Assembly: GCA_002706985.1 (NCBI GenBank)
Contig: PAKP01000047.1
Coordinates: forward strand, 1 to 34,234
DNA from: Sneathiella sp.
GTDB taxonomy: Bacteria > Pseudomonadota > Alphaproteobacteria > Sneathiellales > Sneathiellaceae
Direction of reading: 5' to 3'
DNA: 34,234 nucleotides
In this document: positions 15,268 to 24,456 of the stretch, piece by piece
Numbering within the stretch: position 1 is the first letter of the stretch
Layout: each line of letters starts with the position of its first letter
Translations under genes and position numbers: made by a program
The notes under the pieces: generated by a model
Seen by the model: the letters and a program-made list of their open reading frames with translations, nothing else
Told to the model about the DNA's origin: nothing
The model's database searches: none

Positions 15268-16839
15268 TCACTCCGCCGCCACCTCATGGATTCGATGCGC
15301 TTCCTCGGCGAGGCGTTTCAGCGTCACCCGGTCCGTTTTTCCGGATGCATTAAACGGCATCTCGCTGAGAAAGACGATTTCCTCCGGCGCCTTGTAGCCG
15401 ACCTTCGTCCTCGCAAAGGCAATCAGCTCCGCCGCCGTCGGCGCTGTCTCGCCGGGCTCCAGGGTGACATAGGCCACGACGTTCTCTCCATGAACCAGAT
15501 CATGAATGCCGACGACCCCGGCTTGCCGGACCGCTGCATGATCCTGCAATGCCTCCTCCACCTCCTGCGGGCAGATATTCGATCCATCATGCACGATGAT
15601 CTGCTTCTTTCGGCCGCAAAACCAGAAAAAGCCGTTCGCATCCCGCTTCACGACGTCGCCCGTATCGAACCAGCCGTCCTGATCATAAGCCTCATTCGTT
15701 GCCGCCTCATTCTCCCAATAGCCCACCGTCGTGCAGTTTGCCCGCACCCAGAGGCGGTCCGGCACATCATCTGGCACCTCCTTGCCGTCATCATCGCGGA
15801 CAGCGGCCTCAAATCCTTTCGCCACCGTGCCTATGGATCCGAGATGGTCGAGCGTCTTATCGCGGTTGTAATGCGACATCCCGATCTCGGTCATGCCATA
15901 AAGTTCCGAGGCAATGATGCCTGCCTTCTTTATGAATTCCTGTTCCAGCACGCCGGATATTTTATCGCCCCCCGCAATGCACAGCCGAAGGGATGAAAAA
16001 TCATCATGTGTGCCATGCCGATCCCTGACGAGTTCAAACAGAGCCGCCGAAATCATGCAGAGAATCGTCGGTTTGAACTCCCGAAGGATAGGCAGTATTT
16101 CATCCCCGTCGAAAGACCGTGCGACAATCAGGCGGGCGCCTCTTAACAGCAACGACAGGGAAAACACAAAGCCCCCGACATGGGAAACGGATGAGCCCGG
16201 CAGCAGGACATCCTCTTCCCTGATCTCCAGAGTGTCGATAAAATGGCGGCACATCCAGCCCATGGTGTTAAGAGTATGCGTCACCCCCTTGGGCTTGCCC
16301 GTGCTGCCCGAGGTAAAGAAGATCATATGCGGCGCATCGGGATCGGGAACCGGTAGCTCAATATCCGGATGCTCCGCCTTCAGCATGTCTTCAAGACAGG
16401 GGCTGCCCGCCGTCTCGGCGTTATAGCTAATCGTTCCGAGAGGAAGTTTTGCCACAAGTTCTGTTTCGGCAAGGTCTTCCGCCCGCTCTGCATGGGAGAC
16501 AAGGACAACCGCCCCGCTCAGCCGCAGCGCATGATCGATTTCCGGCGCCATATAGCGATAGTTGAGTGGCGTCACGACCAGTCCGGCCTTGATGCAGGCG
16601 AGATAGTGAACGATCAGTTCCCACCGGTTCGGCATCAGCGACGCGATCCGGTCTCCCGGTTTCAGCCCATGGGCCAGATAGCTTCGGGCCAGACGGAGGC
16701 TCATCTCCTCAAGTTCGCGCCAGGTCAGTTTGGCGCGTCGGGAGACGAGCGCAATATCATCGGGGCCCTTTTGCAGCCCCGCCGCCAGGATATTGACCAG
16801 GTCTACCGGCTGCTCAACTGGGGTATCCACATCTTTCAT
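15268..16839 (-). CDS. Acyl-CoA ligase, AMP-dependent synthetase family
   Basis: A 523-residue adenylate-forming enzyme that activates a carboxylic acid as acyl-AMP and then makes the CoA thioester. The phosphate loop TSGSTGKPKG lies at 176-185; ELYGMTEIG, the DGWFDTGD motif with the hinge region GRKKQIIVHDG, and the catalytic lysine in ASGKTDR (K501) are all present, so the enzyme should be active. The chain length or aromatic nature of its substrate is not readable; the size fits fatty-acid or aryl acid ligases. The gene stands alone on -, convergent with hsp20 and divergent from the deacylase gene at 16975. Confidence 0.9.
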   Translation of the reverse strand: MKDVDTPVEQPVDLVNILAAGLQKGPDDIALVSRRAKLTWRELEEMSLRLARSYLAHGLKPGDRIASLMPNRWELIVHYLACIKAGLVVTPLNYRYMAPEIDHALRLSGAVVLVSHAERAEDLAETELVAKLPLGTISYNAETAGSPCLEDMLKAEHPDIELPVPDPDAPHMIFFTSGSTGKPKGVTHTLNTMGWMCRHFIDTLEIREEDVLLPGSSVSHVGGFVFSLSLLLRGARLIVARSFDGDEILPILREFKPTILCMISAALFELVRDRHGTHDDFSSLRLCIAGGDKISGVLEQEFIKKAGIIASELYGMTEIGMSHYNRDKTLDHLGSIGTVAKGFEAAVRDDDGKEVPDDVPDRLWVRANCTTVGYWENEAATNEAYDQDGWFDTGDVVKRDANGFFWFCGRKKQIIVHDGSNICPQEVEEALQDHAAVRQAGVVGIHDLVHGENVVAYVTLEPGETAPTAAELIAFARTKVGYKAPEEIVFLSEMPFNASGKTDRVTLKRLAEEAHRIHEVAAE

Positions 16840-16974
16840 TGCCTTTTCATCCCTTATGGTTCCCGTATTGCGTGTATATTAGCGGAAAAAATGTGATGTG
16901 AACAGATAGCGTGCGCAACCACGGACAAATATAGTATGGTGACAAGATCAGACTAAAAAACAGGTATTCCATTT

Positions 16975-17964
16975 ATGTCCTCGCTTATCTCCACCAAGAT
17001 TGATTTCGATAAAGACGGTATCCAGCACGGATATCTCCAGCTGCTGCACTCCGTCCATCGCTCCGCCTATGGCTTTATCCCGATCCCGATTGCCAGCCTG
17101 AAAAACGGCGACGGGCCGACGGTGCTGCTGATGGCGGGCAATCACGGCGATGAGTATGAGGGACAGGTGATTCTCTCCAACCTGATCCGCACCCTGCCGC
17201 TGGACCAAATCCGCGGGCAGCTGATTATCCTGCCGATGGCGAATTTCCCGGCGGCCGAGGCGGGCTTGCGCACCTCGCCCATCGATCAGGGCAATCTTAA
17301 CCGCTCCTTCCCCGGTGTCGATACCGGCACCCCGACCCAGCAGATCGCCCATTATATCGAGCATACGCTGCTGGAACGCGCGGATTTCCTGTTCGATCTG
17401 CATTCGGGCGGCAGTTCGCTGTTCTATACGCCGACGCTGCTCTTCTCCGTTACCTCTGACGATCCGCATCTCGCCATGAAGCGTGAGATCGCGGACGCCT
17501 TCAGCCTGCCGCACACCCTCTATTTCGAACGCAGCGATGCCGGCAGCTTTTCCTCCGCCGCGGCGTTCCGCAAGGGCGTTTGCAGCATCCTGACGGAGCT
17601 GGCCGGTGGCGGCACTGTCTCCAAGGGACTGCCAAAACTGGCAGGCGATGGCCTGCTGCGCTCGCTCCATCGTATCGGCGTGATTACCAGCGCTCCGGAA
17701 GCGGCACCGTCGAAAGGCCGCGTCTTCTCGGAAGAGGCGAGCATTTTCGCGACCGAACCCGGGGTGTATGAGCCGCTTGCCGATCCCGGGGAGGATGTCG
17801 TGGAAGGCCAGCCCGCTGCCCTTATCCACCGCACCGAGACGCCGGGCCGCGAACCGATCGAGCTCTTTTTCGAGGGCAAGGGCGTCATCCTCGCCAAGCG
17901 GCAGGGGGCCCGCGTCATCCGCGGCGACTGCCTGTTCCATATCGGCCAGAATGAAGAGCTGTGA
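16975..17964 (+). CDS. Zinc deacylase, succinylglutamate desuccinylase/aspartoacylase family (DoeB-like)
   Basis: A 329-residue M14-type amidohydrolase removing an acyl group from an N-acyl amino acid. Zinc ligands are visible: H57 and E60 in GNHGDEYEG and H143 in FDLHSGG; N109-R110 in GNLNRSFPG match the carboxylate-binding pair, and E209 in LTEL the catalytic base. The N-terminus (DGIQHGYLQL) and general layout resemble DoeB, the N-acetyl-diaminobutyrate deacetylase of ectoine breakdown, but no ectoine genes are nearby, so the substrate is open. The C-terminal 80 residues form the beta-rich domain of the family. A CadD-like permease gene follows after 41 bases. Confidence 0.88.
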   Translation: MSSLISTKIDFDKDGIQHGYLQLLHSVHRSAYGFIPIPIASLKNGDGPTVLLMAGNHGDEYEGQVILSNLIRTLPLDQIRGQLIILPMANFPAAEAGLRTSPIDQGNLNRSFPGVDTGTPTQQIAHYIEHTLLERADFLFDLHSGGSSLFYTPTLLFSVTSDDPHLAMKREIADAFSLPHTLYFERSDAGSFSSAAAFRKGVCSILTELAGGGTVSKGLPKLAGDGLLRSLHRIGVITSAPEAAPSKGRVFSEEASIFATEPGVYEPLADPGEDVVEGQPAALIHRTETPGREPIELFFEGKGVILAKRQGARVIRGDCLFHIGQNEEL

Positions 17965-18005
17965 TCCGGCACAAAAGGATTTAGGAACGGGCGGACTATA
18001 CGCGA

Positions 18006-18605
18006 ATGCATGACATTGTTATTGCCCTCTCGGTCAGCTTCATGGCGTTTATCTCGACCAGCATGGATAATCTGTTCCTGCTGATCACCTACACGCTGCA
18101 TCCGAAATACGGGATTGCGAAAGTCCGTGCGGGCTATCTCCTGGCCGTTCTGATCATGCTCGGTATCTCGGTTGCCGTCGCACATGGGGTGCAGTTCCTG
18201 CCCGCCCATATCGTTCCCTGGATCGGCCTGATCCCCATTGCCATCGGCCTTTATGAGCTGTGGCAGCTGAGACGGGGCAGACTGGACGCCGCGGCGGAGG
18301 CGGAGGATATCGGCAGTGCCAAACGCGGCAGCGTCCTCGCCATTACCCTGATCATGATCGCCCATAGCTGGGATTCCATTGCGGTGCTGGCCCCGCTCCT
18401 TGCCGATACCCGAGCCGACCTTGACATCTGGATGGCGGCGAGCGTCGTCTGTGCCGCGCTCCTCCTCACCTTTTTTGCGCAGAAGGCCGTGGGCCATGAG
18501 AAAATCAGGACCCAGCTCACTCGCTATGCCCCGAAAATCCTGCCCTTCCTGCTGATCGCCATCGGCCTCTATATCCTGACCAACACCCCAACGGATATCA
18601 CGTAA
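18006..18605 (+). CDS. CadD-like permease, LysE/cadmium-resistance superfamily
   Basis: A 199-residue inner-membrane protein with about five to six helices (roughly 4-24, 39-60, 66-85, 107-127, 138-155 and 176-193). The start, FMAFISTSMDNLFLL, and the mid-protein IAHSWDSIAVLAPLL carry paired polar residues in helices, as in the CadD family and the broader LysE superfamily of exporters. Cadmium transport itself is not shown by the sequence; no metal-binding regulator or cysteine-rich gene is adjacent. It follows the deacylase gene closely, so export of that enzyme's substrate or product is possible. Confidence 0.6.
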   Translation: MHDIVIALSVSFMAFISTSMDNLFLLITYTLHPKYGIAKVRAGYLLAVLIMLGISVAVAHGVQFLPAHIVPWIGLIPIAIGLYELWQLRRGRLDAAAEAEDIGSAKRGSVLAITLIMIAHSWDSIAVLAPLLADTRADLDIWMAASVVCAALLLTFFAQKAVGHEKIRTQLTRYAPKILPFLLIAIGLYILTNTPTDIT

Positions 18606-18683
18606 ATAATCGACGCGGGACTTTATCATTTTACGCGAACCCGCTATGGTGCGAACTTTACCATTGGTTGTTTCGGAATTTAT

Positions 18684-20402
18684 ATGTTGACGTCATACCT
18701 ACGCCTCGCCGTTCTCGCCTTGATTGTCTTTGTTGCCAGTGCCTGCGAACAGCGGGTGCAGCCGTTCTACAATCCGGCAAACGTGCCGGTTCCAAAGGAA
18801 CTACTCGCCACGCCTCTTGAAGATATTGGTGATGCCATAAAACGAGCGGGCGACAGCCAGAAATGGAAAATGACGGACACTGGCCCCGGCGAAATAGAAG
18901 GCATCTTCAGAATACGTACCCATCAGGCGACTGTCCGAATTGAATATTCAACGATCGTCTACTCCATCACCTATGTGTCCAGCATCAACCTGCTAGATGA
19001 CGGAACCGGCATTCACCGGAACTATAACAAATGGGTCCGCAACCTGGAATCCGCGATCAACAGAAATCTGAAGGATCTGGCAATATCAGAAGCCCGCGCA
19101 CCTGTCTCTGAACATGATCAGGCGATGCTGGACGCCTGGAAGCGAGCGGAGAACAGCACCGATCCTCTGGTGCTGCAGGAGTTCATGGACACATACGAAA
19201 ACAGTCCCTTCAACGTCCTCGCGCAAAAACGGCTCAATGAACTTGCTCAACTCAGAACCGGCGGCATCAAAAAGTTCGATCCGACCGGTCTTTGGCAGGT
19301 CACCGTCACCTATAAAGGGGGAACCGGCAATTCAAACTGGTGCGGGGGCAACCGTAAATGGAACTTCACACTTGATATGGTGCGCGGGAAAATCAGCCGG
19401 ACTGTTTATGATTCCAGATCCGCGCTCAACGTCACGGGTGAGAATTCGCAAGACTATGTCTATCTTCATTTTGATTATCCAACCGGCGGCGGAAAATGGG
19501 AATGGACCGAGAGATTTACTCTCGATCGCGACGAGAAAAGACTGACGTTGACATCAGAAGGCGGAGCCCCGTCGGGTTGTACAGGCACTCTCGGCGTCCA
19601 CATGAAAAAAGTTGATACGGTCGGTTCCACCTCCGGCGCTCCCGCATCAACATCCACATACAGCAGCAGATATGATCCGACTGGCAATTGGCGGGTAATC
19701 GTCAGATATGTGCGAGGAGCCGATAACCTTAACAACTGTCCCAGAAATGGCCGATGGGAGTTTGTTCTCACTCTGCCGCGCGGCAAATTTTCCAAGACCC
19801 AATGGGATGGCGACCTGCCGCTCTACATCGAGGGAGAGAATTCCGATACTTTTTTTGATCTCAATCTGAACGGTCCGCTTTATTCAGGTGAGTTCGAGTG
19901 GACTGACAGGTTTGCTATAGATAGTGACGAGGAACGGTTTGAAGCCAAGGCTGATGGCGCCTGCCCCGGAATCATGAAGCTTTATATGAAGAAGGTTGAT
20001 ACGGTCGGCTCCACCTCCAGCGCTCCCGCATCACTGCCCGCCCGTAGCGGTTTCGACCCGACAGGCCTTTGGCAGGTAAATGCCACCTATACTTCCTCCA
20101 GCGGGGCATCGTCCTCCTGTATTCAAAATGTGAATTGGAATTTCACGCTGGACTTTCACCGCGGCAATATTTCGAGAACTGTCTACAGCGGCAGAACGCC
20201 CCTGTATCTGAACGGAGGCAACAACCCGGACTCCGTGGACCTGACCATAAATGTTCCTGACGGGGGAACCGCGTGGAGATGGACCGAGCGTTTCGTGCTG
20301 GACGGACCGGAAAAGTTCTTTCGCGCCACCTCTCCGAGCGGCGGCGGGACTTATGGCCAATGTCACGGCGTCATCGGCATGCGCATGACAAAAATCGACT
20401 GA
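18684..20402 (+). CDS. Lipoprotein with three tandem repeat domains, unknown family
   Basis: A 572-residue exported lipoprotein. The signal peptide ends in the lipobox VASAC (Cys21). Residues 22-195 form an N-terminal part with a helical stretch at about 140-190. Three repeats follow at about 198-325, 330-455 and 457-572. Each begins F/Y-DPTG-LWQV, has RGK-IS-TV, a WT-D/E-RF motif and two Cys (220 and 299; 352 and 427; 479 and 560), and ends near M-KK-VDTVGSTS; the paired Cys suggest one disulfide per repeat. The linker after repeats 1 and 2 is nearly identical even in DNA (from 19611 and 19995, 384 bases apart), pointing to fairly recent duplication. G+C is a little lower than in the neighbours. 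Not recognised; the repeats look like small beta-rich domains. Confidence 0.8.
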   Translation: MLTSYLRLAVLALIVFVASACEQRVQPFYNPANVPVPKELLATPLEDIGDAIKRAGDSQKWKMTDTGPGEIEGIFRIRTHQATVRIEYSTIVYSITYVSSINLLDDGTGIHRNYNKWVRNLESAINRNLKDLAISEARAPVSEHDQAMLDAWKRAENSTDPLVLQEFMDTYENSPFNVLAQKRLNELAQLRTGGIKKFDPTGLWQVTVTYKGGTGNSNWCGGNRKWNFTLDMVRGKISRTVYDSRSALNVTGENSQDYVYLHFDYPTGGGKWEWTERFTLDRDEKRLTLTSEGGAPSGCTGTLGVHMKKVDTVGSTSGAPASTSTYSSRYDPTGNWRVIVRYVRGADNLNNCPRNGRWEFVLTLPRGKFSKTQWDGDLPLYIEGENSDTFFDLNLNGPLYSGEFEWTDRFAIDSDEERFEAKADGACPGIMKLYMKKVDTVGSTSSAPASLPARSGFDPTGLWQVNATYTSSSGASSSCIQNVNWNFTLDFHRGNISRTVYSGRTPLYLNGGNNPDSVDLTINVPDGGTAWRWTERFVLDGPEKFFRATSPSGGGTYGQCHGVIGMRMTKID

Positions 20403-20456
20403 GCAAGCAAAGCTGACGTTACAGCTGCACCCGAACGGGCGACCGCGAGATGACGC

Positions 20457-20891
20457 TCAGCCGCCAACCTTATCAAACGCCGTGAACATATTGCGGATGT
20501 CGTCGCTGACGGGGGCGGTTTTGTGGGTGATCTGGTGGGTGTTGACCCAGACGATCTCGCCAGTGCAGTAGCGGGTATCTTCCCCCTTGGCGAAGATGGC
20601 GAGCTCAAAGGTAATTGAGGTGCGGCCGATCTTTGCAACCCGGCAGCCGACCTCGATCTCGGCATCGAACAGGATCGGTTTCTCATAGAGAACGAGGGAT
20701 TTGACGAGGTGGAAATCCTCCCCGGTTTCCCTGACATAGCCCTGATAATCGAACCCGAGATGGCGGAAAAACTCCGTGATGGTGGTATCGAAATAGGTCA
20801 GGTAATGGGCGTTGAAAACGACGCCCTGCCCGTCAATCTCGGAATAGCGCACGCGAAAGGGATGAAAGAAGCGAAAATCCTGTCGGGCCAT
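20457..20891 (-). CDS. Acyl-CoA thioesterase, 4HBT/YbgC family
   Basis: A 144-residue hot-dog-fold thioesterase that would hydrolyse an acyl-CoA in the cytosol. The motif RYSEIDGQGVVFNAHYLTYFD carries the catalytic Asp at D20, followed by the conserved G-V-V/F-N-x-x-Y of the 4-hydroxybenzoyl-CoA thioesterase family. The long central helix and final strand match. It lies 15 bases after rmlD on the same strand and may be the last gene of that unit. Substrate cannot be specified. Confidence 0.87.
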   Translation of the reverse strand: MARQDFRFFHPFRVRYSEIDGQGVVFNAHYLTYFDTTITEFFRHLGFDYQGYVRETGEDFHLVKSLVLYEKPILFDAEIEVGCRVAKIGRTSITFELAIFAKGEDTRYCTGEIVWVNTHQITHKTAPVSDDIRNMFTAFDKVGG

Positions 20892-20906
20892 GGGCCGTCC
20901 TTGTTT

Positions 20907-21752
20907 TTATCTATTGTCCAGAATATGCGATAATGCCTGTCGCCAGTCCGGCTGGTCAATATCGAAGACGCGCTTTATTTTTCCACAATCGAGTACGGAA
21001 TTCTTTGGCCGCGTCGCCGGGACCGGATACTGCTCCGTCGGGATCGGATGGAGGACGGGCGTCTCCCGCCCCTCGAAAATTGCGCAGGCGAAGCCATACC
21101 AGGTGATCGCCGGCGCGCCGCAATAATGATAGATGCCCCAGTCGGTAAAACCGTCCTTCGCGACCCGGCTTGCGATTTTCAAAAGCGCATCGGCAATATC
21201 CGCCGCCGCCGTCGGCCCACCTTTCTGATCGTCAACGATGTTCAGCTCCTTATGGGTTCCCCCAAGGCGGAGCATGGTATTGACGAAATTCTGCGCGCCG
21301 CCGAAAACCCAGGCTGTGCGGAGAATGATATGCTTGTGAGAGACAGCGGCAACGCGCGCCTCCCCCTCCGCCTTGCTCTTGCCATAGACGCTGAGCGGGC
21401 CGATCGGGTCCTCCTCAACATAAGGGCCCGGCTTGCTGCCGTCGAAGACGAAATCCGTTGAAATATGCAGAAAGGGAATATCGCCGCAGGCCGCCGCGAG
21501 ATTTTCCGGGCCCATCGCATTGATGGCGAAGGCGGCCTCGACATCGTCCTCGGCCTTGTCGACCGCAGTATAGGCGGCGGCGTTGATCACCACATCGGGC
21601 GCGGCCGCCTCGATCGCAGCCTTGACGGCGGCGCGGTCGGAAATATCGAGGGCCTGCCGGTCCAGCGCAATGATCTCGGTGTCACAGGAAGGCGCAGCGG
21701 ACTGGAGCGCCTGCCCCACCTGCCCGTTCGCGCCGGTCACCAGTATTTTCAT
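20907..21752 (-). CDS. rfbD: dTDP-4-dehydrorhamnose reductase
   Basis: Last step of dTDP-L-rhamnose synthesis, reducing the 4-keto group with NAD(P)H. The 281-residue SDR protein has the Rossmann start ILVTGANGQVG (residues 3-13), ISTDFVFDG with T99-D100, and the catalytic pair Y123-K127 in SVYGKSK. Normal length. Its ATG shares one base with the rmlB stop (TGATG), so translation is coupled. Order on - is rmlC-rmlB-rmlD. Confidence 0.95.
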   Translation of the reverse strand: MKILVTGANGQVGQALQSAAPSCDTEIIALDRQALDISDRAAVKAAIEAAAPDVVINAAAYTAVDKAEDDVEAAFAINAMGPENLAAACGDIPFLHISTDFVFDGSKPGPYVEEDPIGPLSVYGKSKAEGEARVAAVSHKHIILRTAWVFGGAQNFVNTMLRLGGTHKELNIVDDQKGGPTAAADIADALLKIASRVAKDGFTDWGIYHYCGAPAITWYGFACAIFEGRETPVLHPIPTEQYPVPATRPKNSVLDCGKIKRVFDIDQPDWRQALSHILDNR

Positions 21753-22804
21753 CAGCCCTTGGACCCGAGACCGAGCCGTTCCTGCGTATAATCCGCCGCG
21801 ACCGCCTTGACCCAGTCGAGATTGTCGAGATACCAGTCAACGGTCTTCTCAAGGCCGGTGTCGAGATTGAGGGACTGCGACCAGCCGAGTTCCGCCTCGA
21901 TCTTCGAACAGTCAACGGCATAGCGGGCATCATGGCCCGGCCGGTCCGTGACATAGCGGATCAGGTCCTCATGCGGGGCCTTGTCCGGATGTTTGCGGTC
22001 CATAATCTTGCAAATGCTGCGGACCATATGGATATTCGTCTGCTCGGCCCGGCCGCCGATCATGTAGGTCTCACCGATCTTCCCGCTTCTGACCACATCC
22101 TGCAGCGCCGTCGCATGGTCCTCCACATAGAGCCAGTCGCGGATATTCTCGCCCTTGCCATAAACTGGCAGTTCCTTGCCATGCAGGCAGTTCAGGATGA
22201 TCACCGGCAAAAGTTTCTCAGGGAACTGATAGGGCCCATAATTGTTCGAACAGTTGGTGACCAGCACCGGCAGGCCATAAGTGCGGTGCCAGGCCCGCGC
22301 GAGATGGTCGGAGCCCGCCTTGCTCGCGGAATAGGGGGAATTCGGATCATAGGGGCTGGTTTCGGAGAACTGCCCCTCCGCCCCGAGCTCGCCATAGACC
22401 TCGTCTGTCGAGACATGCAGGAAGCGGAAAGCGTCCTTCTCCGCCTCGTCCAGCGCGCGCCAGTACTGATAGGCGGCATCCAGCATGGTGAAGGTGCCGA
22501 CCAGGTTGGTCTGGACAAAATCGGCCGGACCGTCGATTGACCGGTCGACATGGGATTCGGCCGCCAGATGATAGACCGCGCGGGGCTTGTATTTCGCAAA
22601 CAGGGCGCCAATCCCGTCCCGGTCGCAGATATCGGTCTGGGAAAAATGATACCGCGGGCTGTTGCTGACCGGCTTCAGGCTCTCAAGGGAGCCGGCATAG
22701 GTCAGCTTGTCGATGATCACGACATCTTCCTTGCCCTGGTTGATCAGGTCGCGCGCAAGGGCGGATCCGATAAAGCCGGCGCCGCCTGTGACAAAAACAG
22801 TCAT
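21752..22804 (-). CDS. rfbB: dTDP-glucose 4,6-dehydratase
   Basis: Converts dTDP-glucose to dTDP-4-keto-6-deoxyglucose with tightly bound NAD. The 350-residue protein has the NAD motif GGAGFIGS (7-14), the catalytic triplet T133-D134-E135 in [11 protein letters not shown], and the SDR pair Y158-K162 in YSASKAG. Full length. The start overlaps the rmlC stop by four bases (22801-22804) and its stop overlaps rmlD by one base. Products feed rhamnose into O-antigen or another envelope glycan, which suits the glycosyltransferase genes at 9829-11822. Confidence 0.96.
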   Translation of the reverse strand: MTVFVTGGAGFIGSALARDLINQGKEDVVIIDKLTYAGSLESLKPVSNSPRYHFSQTDICDRDGIGALFAKYKPRAVYHLAAESHVDRSIDGPADFVQTNLVGTFTMLDAAYQYWRALDEAEKDAFRFLHVSTDEVYGELGAEGQFSETSPYDPNSPYSASKAGSDHLARAWHRTYGLPVLVTNCSNNYGPYQFPEKLLPVIILNCLHGKELPVYGKGENIRDWLYVEDHATALQDVVRSGKIGETYMIGGRAEQTNIHMVRSICKIMDRKHPDKAPHEDLIRYVTDRPGHDARYAVDCSKIEAELGWSQSLNLDTGLEKTVDWYLDNLDWVKAVAADYTQERLGLGSKG

Positions 22805-23370
22805 CTGGTTTCCTTAAAGTCAAATAATCTCGTCTGGTCCTTTAATAACGGCAAAATCTTATCTTTTTCTGAAAGAATCGCCTTATCCGCCGATACCGGC
22901 CAATTAATCTTCAAGGCCGGATCGTTCCAGAAAATGCCGCAGTCATGCTCAGGGCTGTAATAATCGGTGACCTTGTAAACGATCTCCGTATCCGGCTCCA
23001 GCGTGCAGTAGCCATGGGCGAATCCCGGTGGAACCCAGATCTGCCGCCAGTTGTCCGCCGACAGTTCCGCCGCGACGTGGCAACCGAAGGTCGGAGAACC
23101 GGCCCGAATATCCACAGCCACATCGATCATCGATCCGCGGGTCACACGGACCAGCTTGCCCTGCGCCTTCGGATCGAGCTGGTAATGCAGCCCCCTGAGG
23201 ACGCCCGCCTGTGCATTGGCGGCGTGGTTGTCCTGCACGAAATCCATGACAAGGCCCAATTCTTCCAGCGTCCGGGCGTTCCAGACCTCGGAAAAGAAGC
23301 CCCGCTCATCTCCGAATTTCTTCGGGGTCAGGATCTTCACATCGGCAATTTCTGTCGCTTCTATTTGCAT
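22801..23370 (-). CDS. rfbC: dTDP-4-dehydrorhamnose 3,5-epimerase
   Basis: Epimerises C3 and C5 of dTDP-4-keto-6-deoxyglucose. The 189-residue cupin shows the family pattern [30 protein letters not shown] with the catalytic base H62, and [12 protein letters not shown] with the second catalytic residue near Y138. It is the first of the rml genes on -, with a 56-base gap from the upstream lipoprotein gene. The dTDP-glucose-forming rmlA is not in the window and would have to be encoded elsewhere. Confidence 0.95.
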   Translation of the reverse strand: MQIEATEIADVKILTPKKFGDERGFFSEVWNARTLEELGLVMDFVQDNHAANAQAGVLRGLHYQLDPKAQGKLVRVTRGSMIDVAVDIRAGSPTFGCHVAAELSADNWRQIWVPPGFAHGYCTLEPDTEIVYKVTDYYSPEHDCGIFWNDPALKINWPVSADKAILSEKDKILPLLKDQTRLFDFKETR

Positions 23371-23392
23371 ATTATACTCTGTCCTTCACGAT

Positions 23393-23408
23393 GCCGCCGC
23401 CGGGCGGC
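23393..23408. other. GC-rich hairpin upstream of rmlC
   Basis: GCCGCC-GCCG-GGCGGC forms a six-base stem between the lipoprotein stop (23427) and the rmlC start (23370). No T-run follows on either strand, so it may pause transcription or stabilise a 3' end rather than terminate. Confidence 0.3.
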
Positions 23409-23426
23409 GCTGGCCTACTATAGTGT

Positions 23427-24305
23427 CTATTTCCTGTTATAACGTAAACAGTCCGGATAGCTAACCGTATAGCGCGCCACATCGATTATGCCGTCGTCGA
23501 ACATGATTTCAAGCTGGTAGAAATAGATTCCGCCGATGGTCATGGAAACCAGCTGCTGACGTTTCGTACAGCTCAGCGACAGGAGTTCTCCCTTAACGCC
23601 CTGCTGCCAGTACTTACTCCGCTCGACATTGCTCTCCAGCTCCCGGCGCAGGAACACAGACAGCATCAGCCCGTCCGCCGCAACTTCCGTCACCTCGAGA
23701 TTGGGATCGATCAGTTCCGGCGGTTCCGGTCGGGCGGCGATCAGGCGAAAGGTGCCGGTCAACTGCTCCAGCAGGCGGATATCCACCCGCTCCCCGTTCG
23801 GCCAGTAGCGGACCATGTTATGCCGCCCGGTGACGGCCTCCCGGTCCACAAGCGGCATCTCGCTGGCGACGCAGAAGCCCTTGTTCATCTTCTCGCGCGC
23901 CGTCTTGTCGCTCTTGCCGCCCTTGAGAGTGATCAGGAATTCGAAGTCGAACCCCCGGTCCAGCAGATAGCGCGCCTCCGGATCGGCGCAGGCCTCGGCC
24001 CGCAACTCATCGACATAGTTGCCGATCACATTCGTGCGGAAGGCGGTCATGATCTCATCCGTCTCCAGTCGGCCCAGATAATAGTCGAAATGATCGGCGA
24101 TCAGGCGCCCGTCCACAGTGCGATAGGTAAATTCCAGCTGCGGCGGCGCTGTCACCGGCGCGCCCGCCTCCGCCTTCGCAAGGTAGCGCTCCGCCACCTG
24201 CCGTTCCGCCGGATCGTCCGGCCAGCTGATCTGCTCCGCGCGCTGCATATTGCTGGCGCAGGCGGCGAGGCCGAGAGACAGGACCGGGATCAGGAGTGCT
24301 TTCAT
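23427..24305 (-). CDS. Predicted lipoprotein, unknown family
   Basis: A 292-residue exported protein. ATG 24305 is chosen within a longer open frame because it begins a compact lipoprotein signal, MKALLIPVLSLGLAAC, with the acylated Cys at residue 16. The mature part begins with a linker of about 40 residues and then a mixed alpha/beta region; Cys residues near the middle and end (for example in EACADPE, GFCVAS, LSCTKR and YPDCLRY) may form disulfides in the periplasm. I do not recognise a domain. It lies upstream of rmlC on the same strand, separated by 56 bases with a hairpin, so co-transcription is uncertain. Confidence 0.72.
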   Translation of the reverse strand: MKALLIPVLSLGLAACASNMQRAEQISWPDDPAERQVAERYLAKAEAGAPVTAPPQLEFTYRTVDGRLIADHFDYYLGRLETDEIMTAFRTNVIGNYVDELRAEACADPEARYLLDRGFDFEFLITLKGGKSDKTAREKMNKGFCVASEMPLVDREAVTGRHNMVRYWPNGERVDIRLLEQLTGTFRLIAARPEPPELIDPNLEVTEVAADGLMLSVFLRRELESNVERSKYWQQGVKGELLSLSCTKRQQLVSMTIGGIYFYQLEIMFDDGIIDVARYTVSYPDCLRYNRK

Positions 24306-24456
24306 TCTGCCTCTGAAGCTTGGGGTAGGATGCACAGTATAGACGCCTCTTCCGTTTCTTCATTCATAAATTGCCGTCGCCGTCCTCACAAATAAATTAG
24401 TCCACTTTCATGAAATTACCGGGTAAGCTCGGCAAAAATAAGTTAAAGGACCACAA

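Noticed and set aside
23393..23408. Terminator between the lipoprotein and rmlC
   Set aside because: The stem is clear but no T-run follows on the minus strand, so it is listed only as a hairpin.
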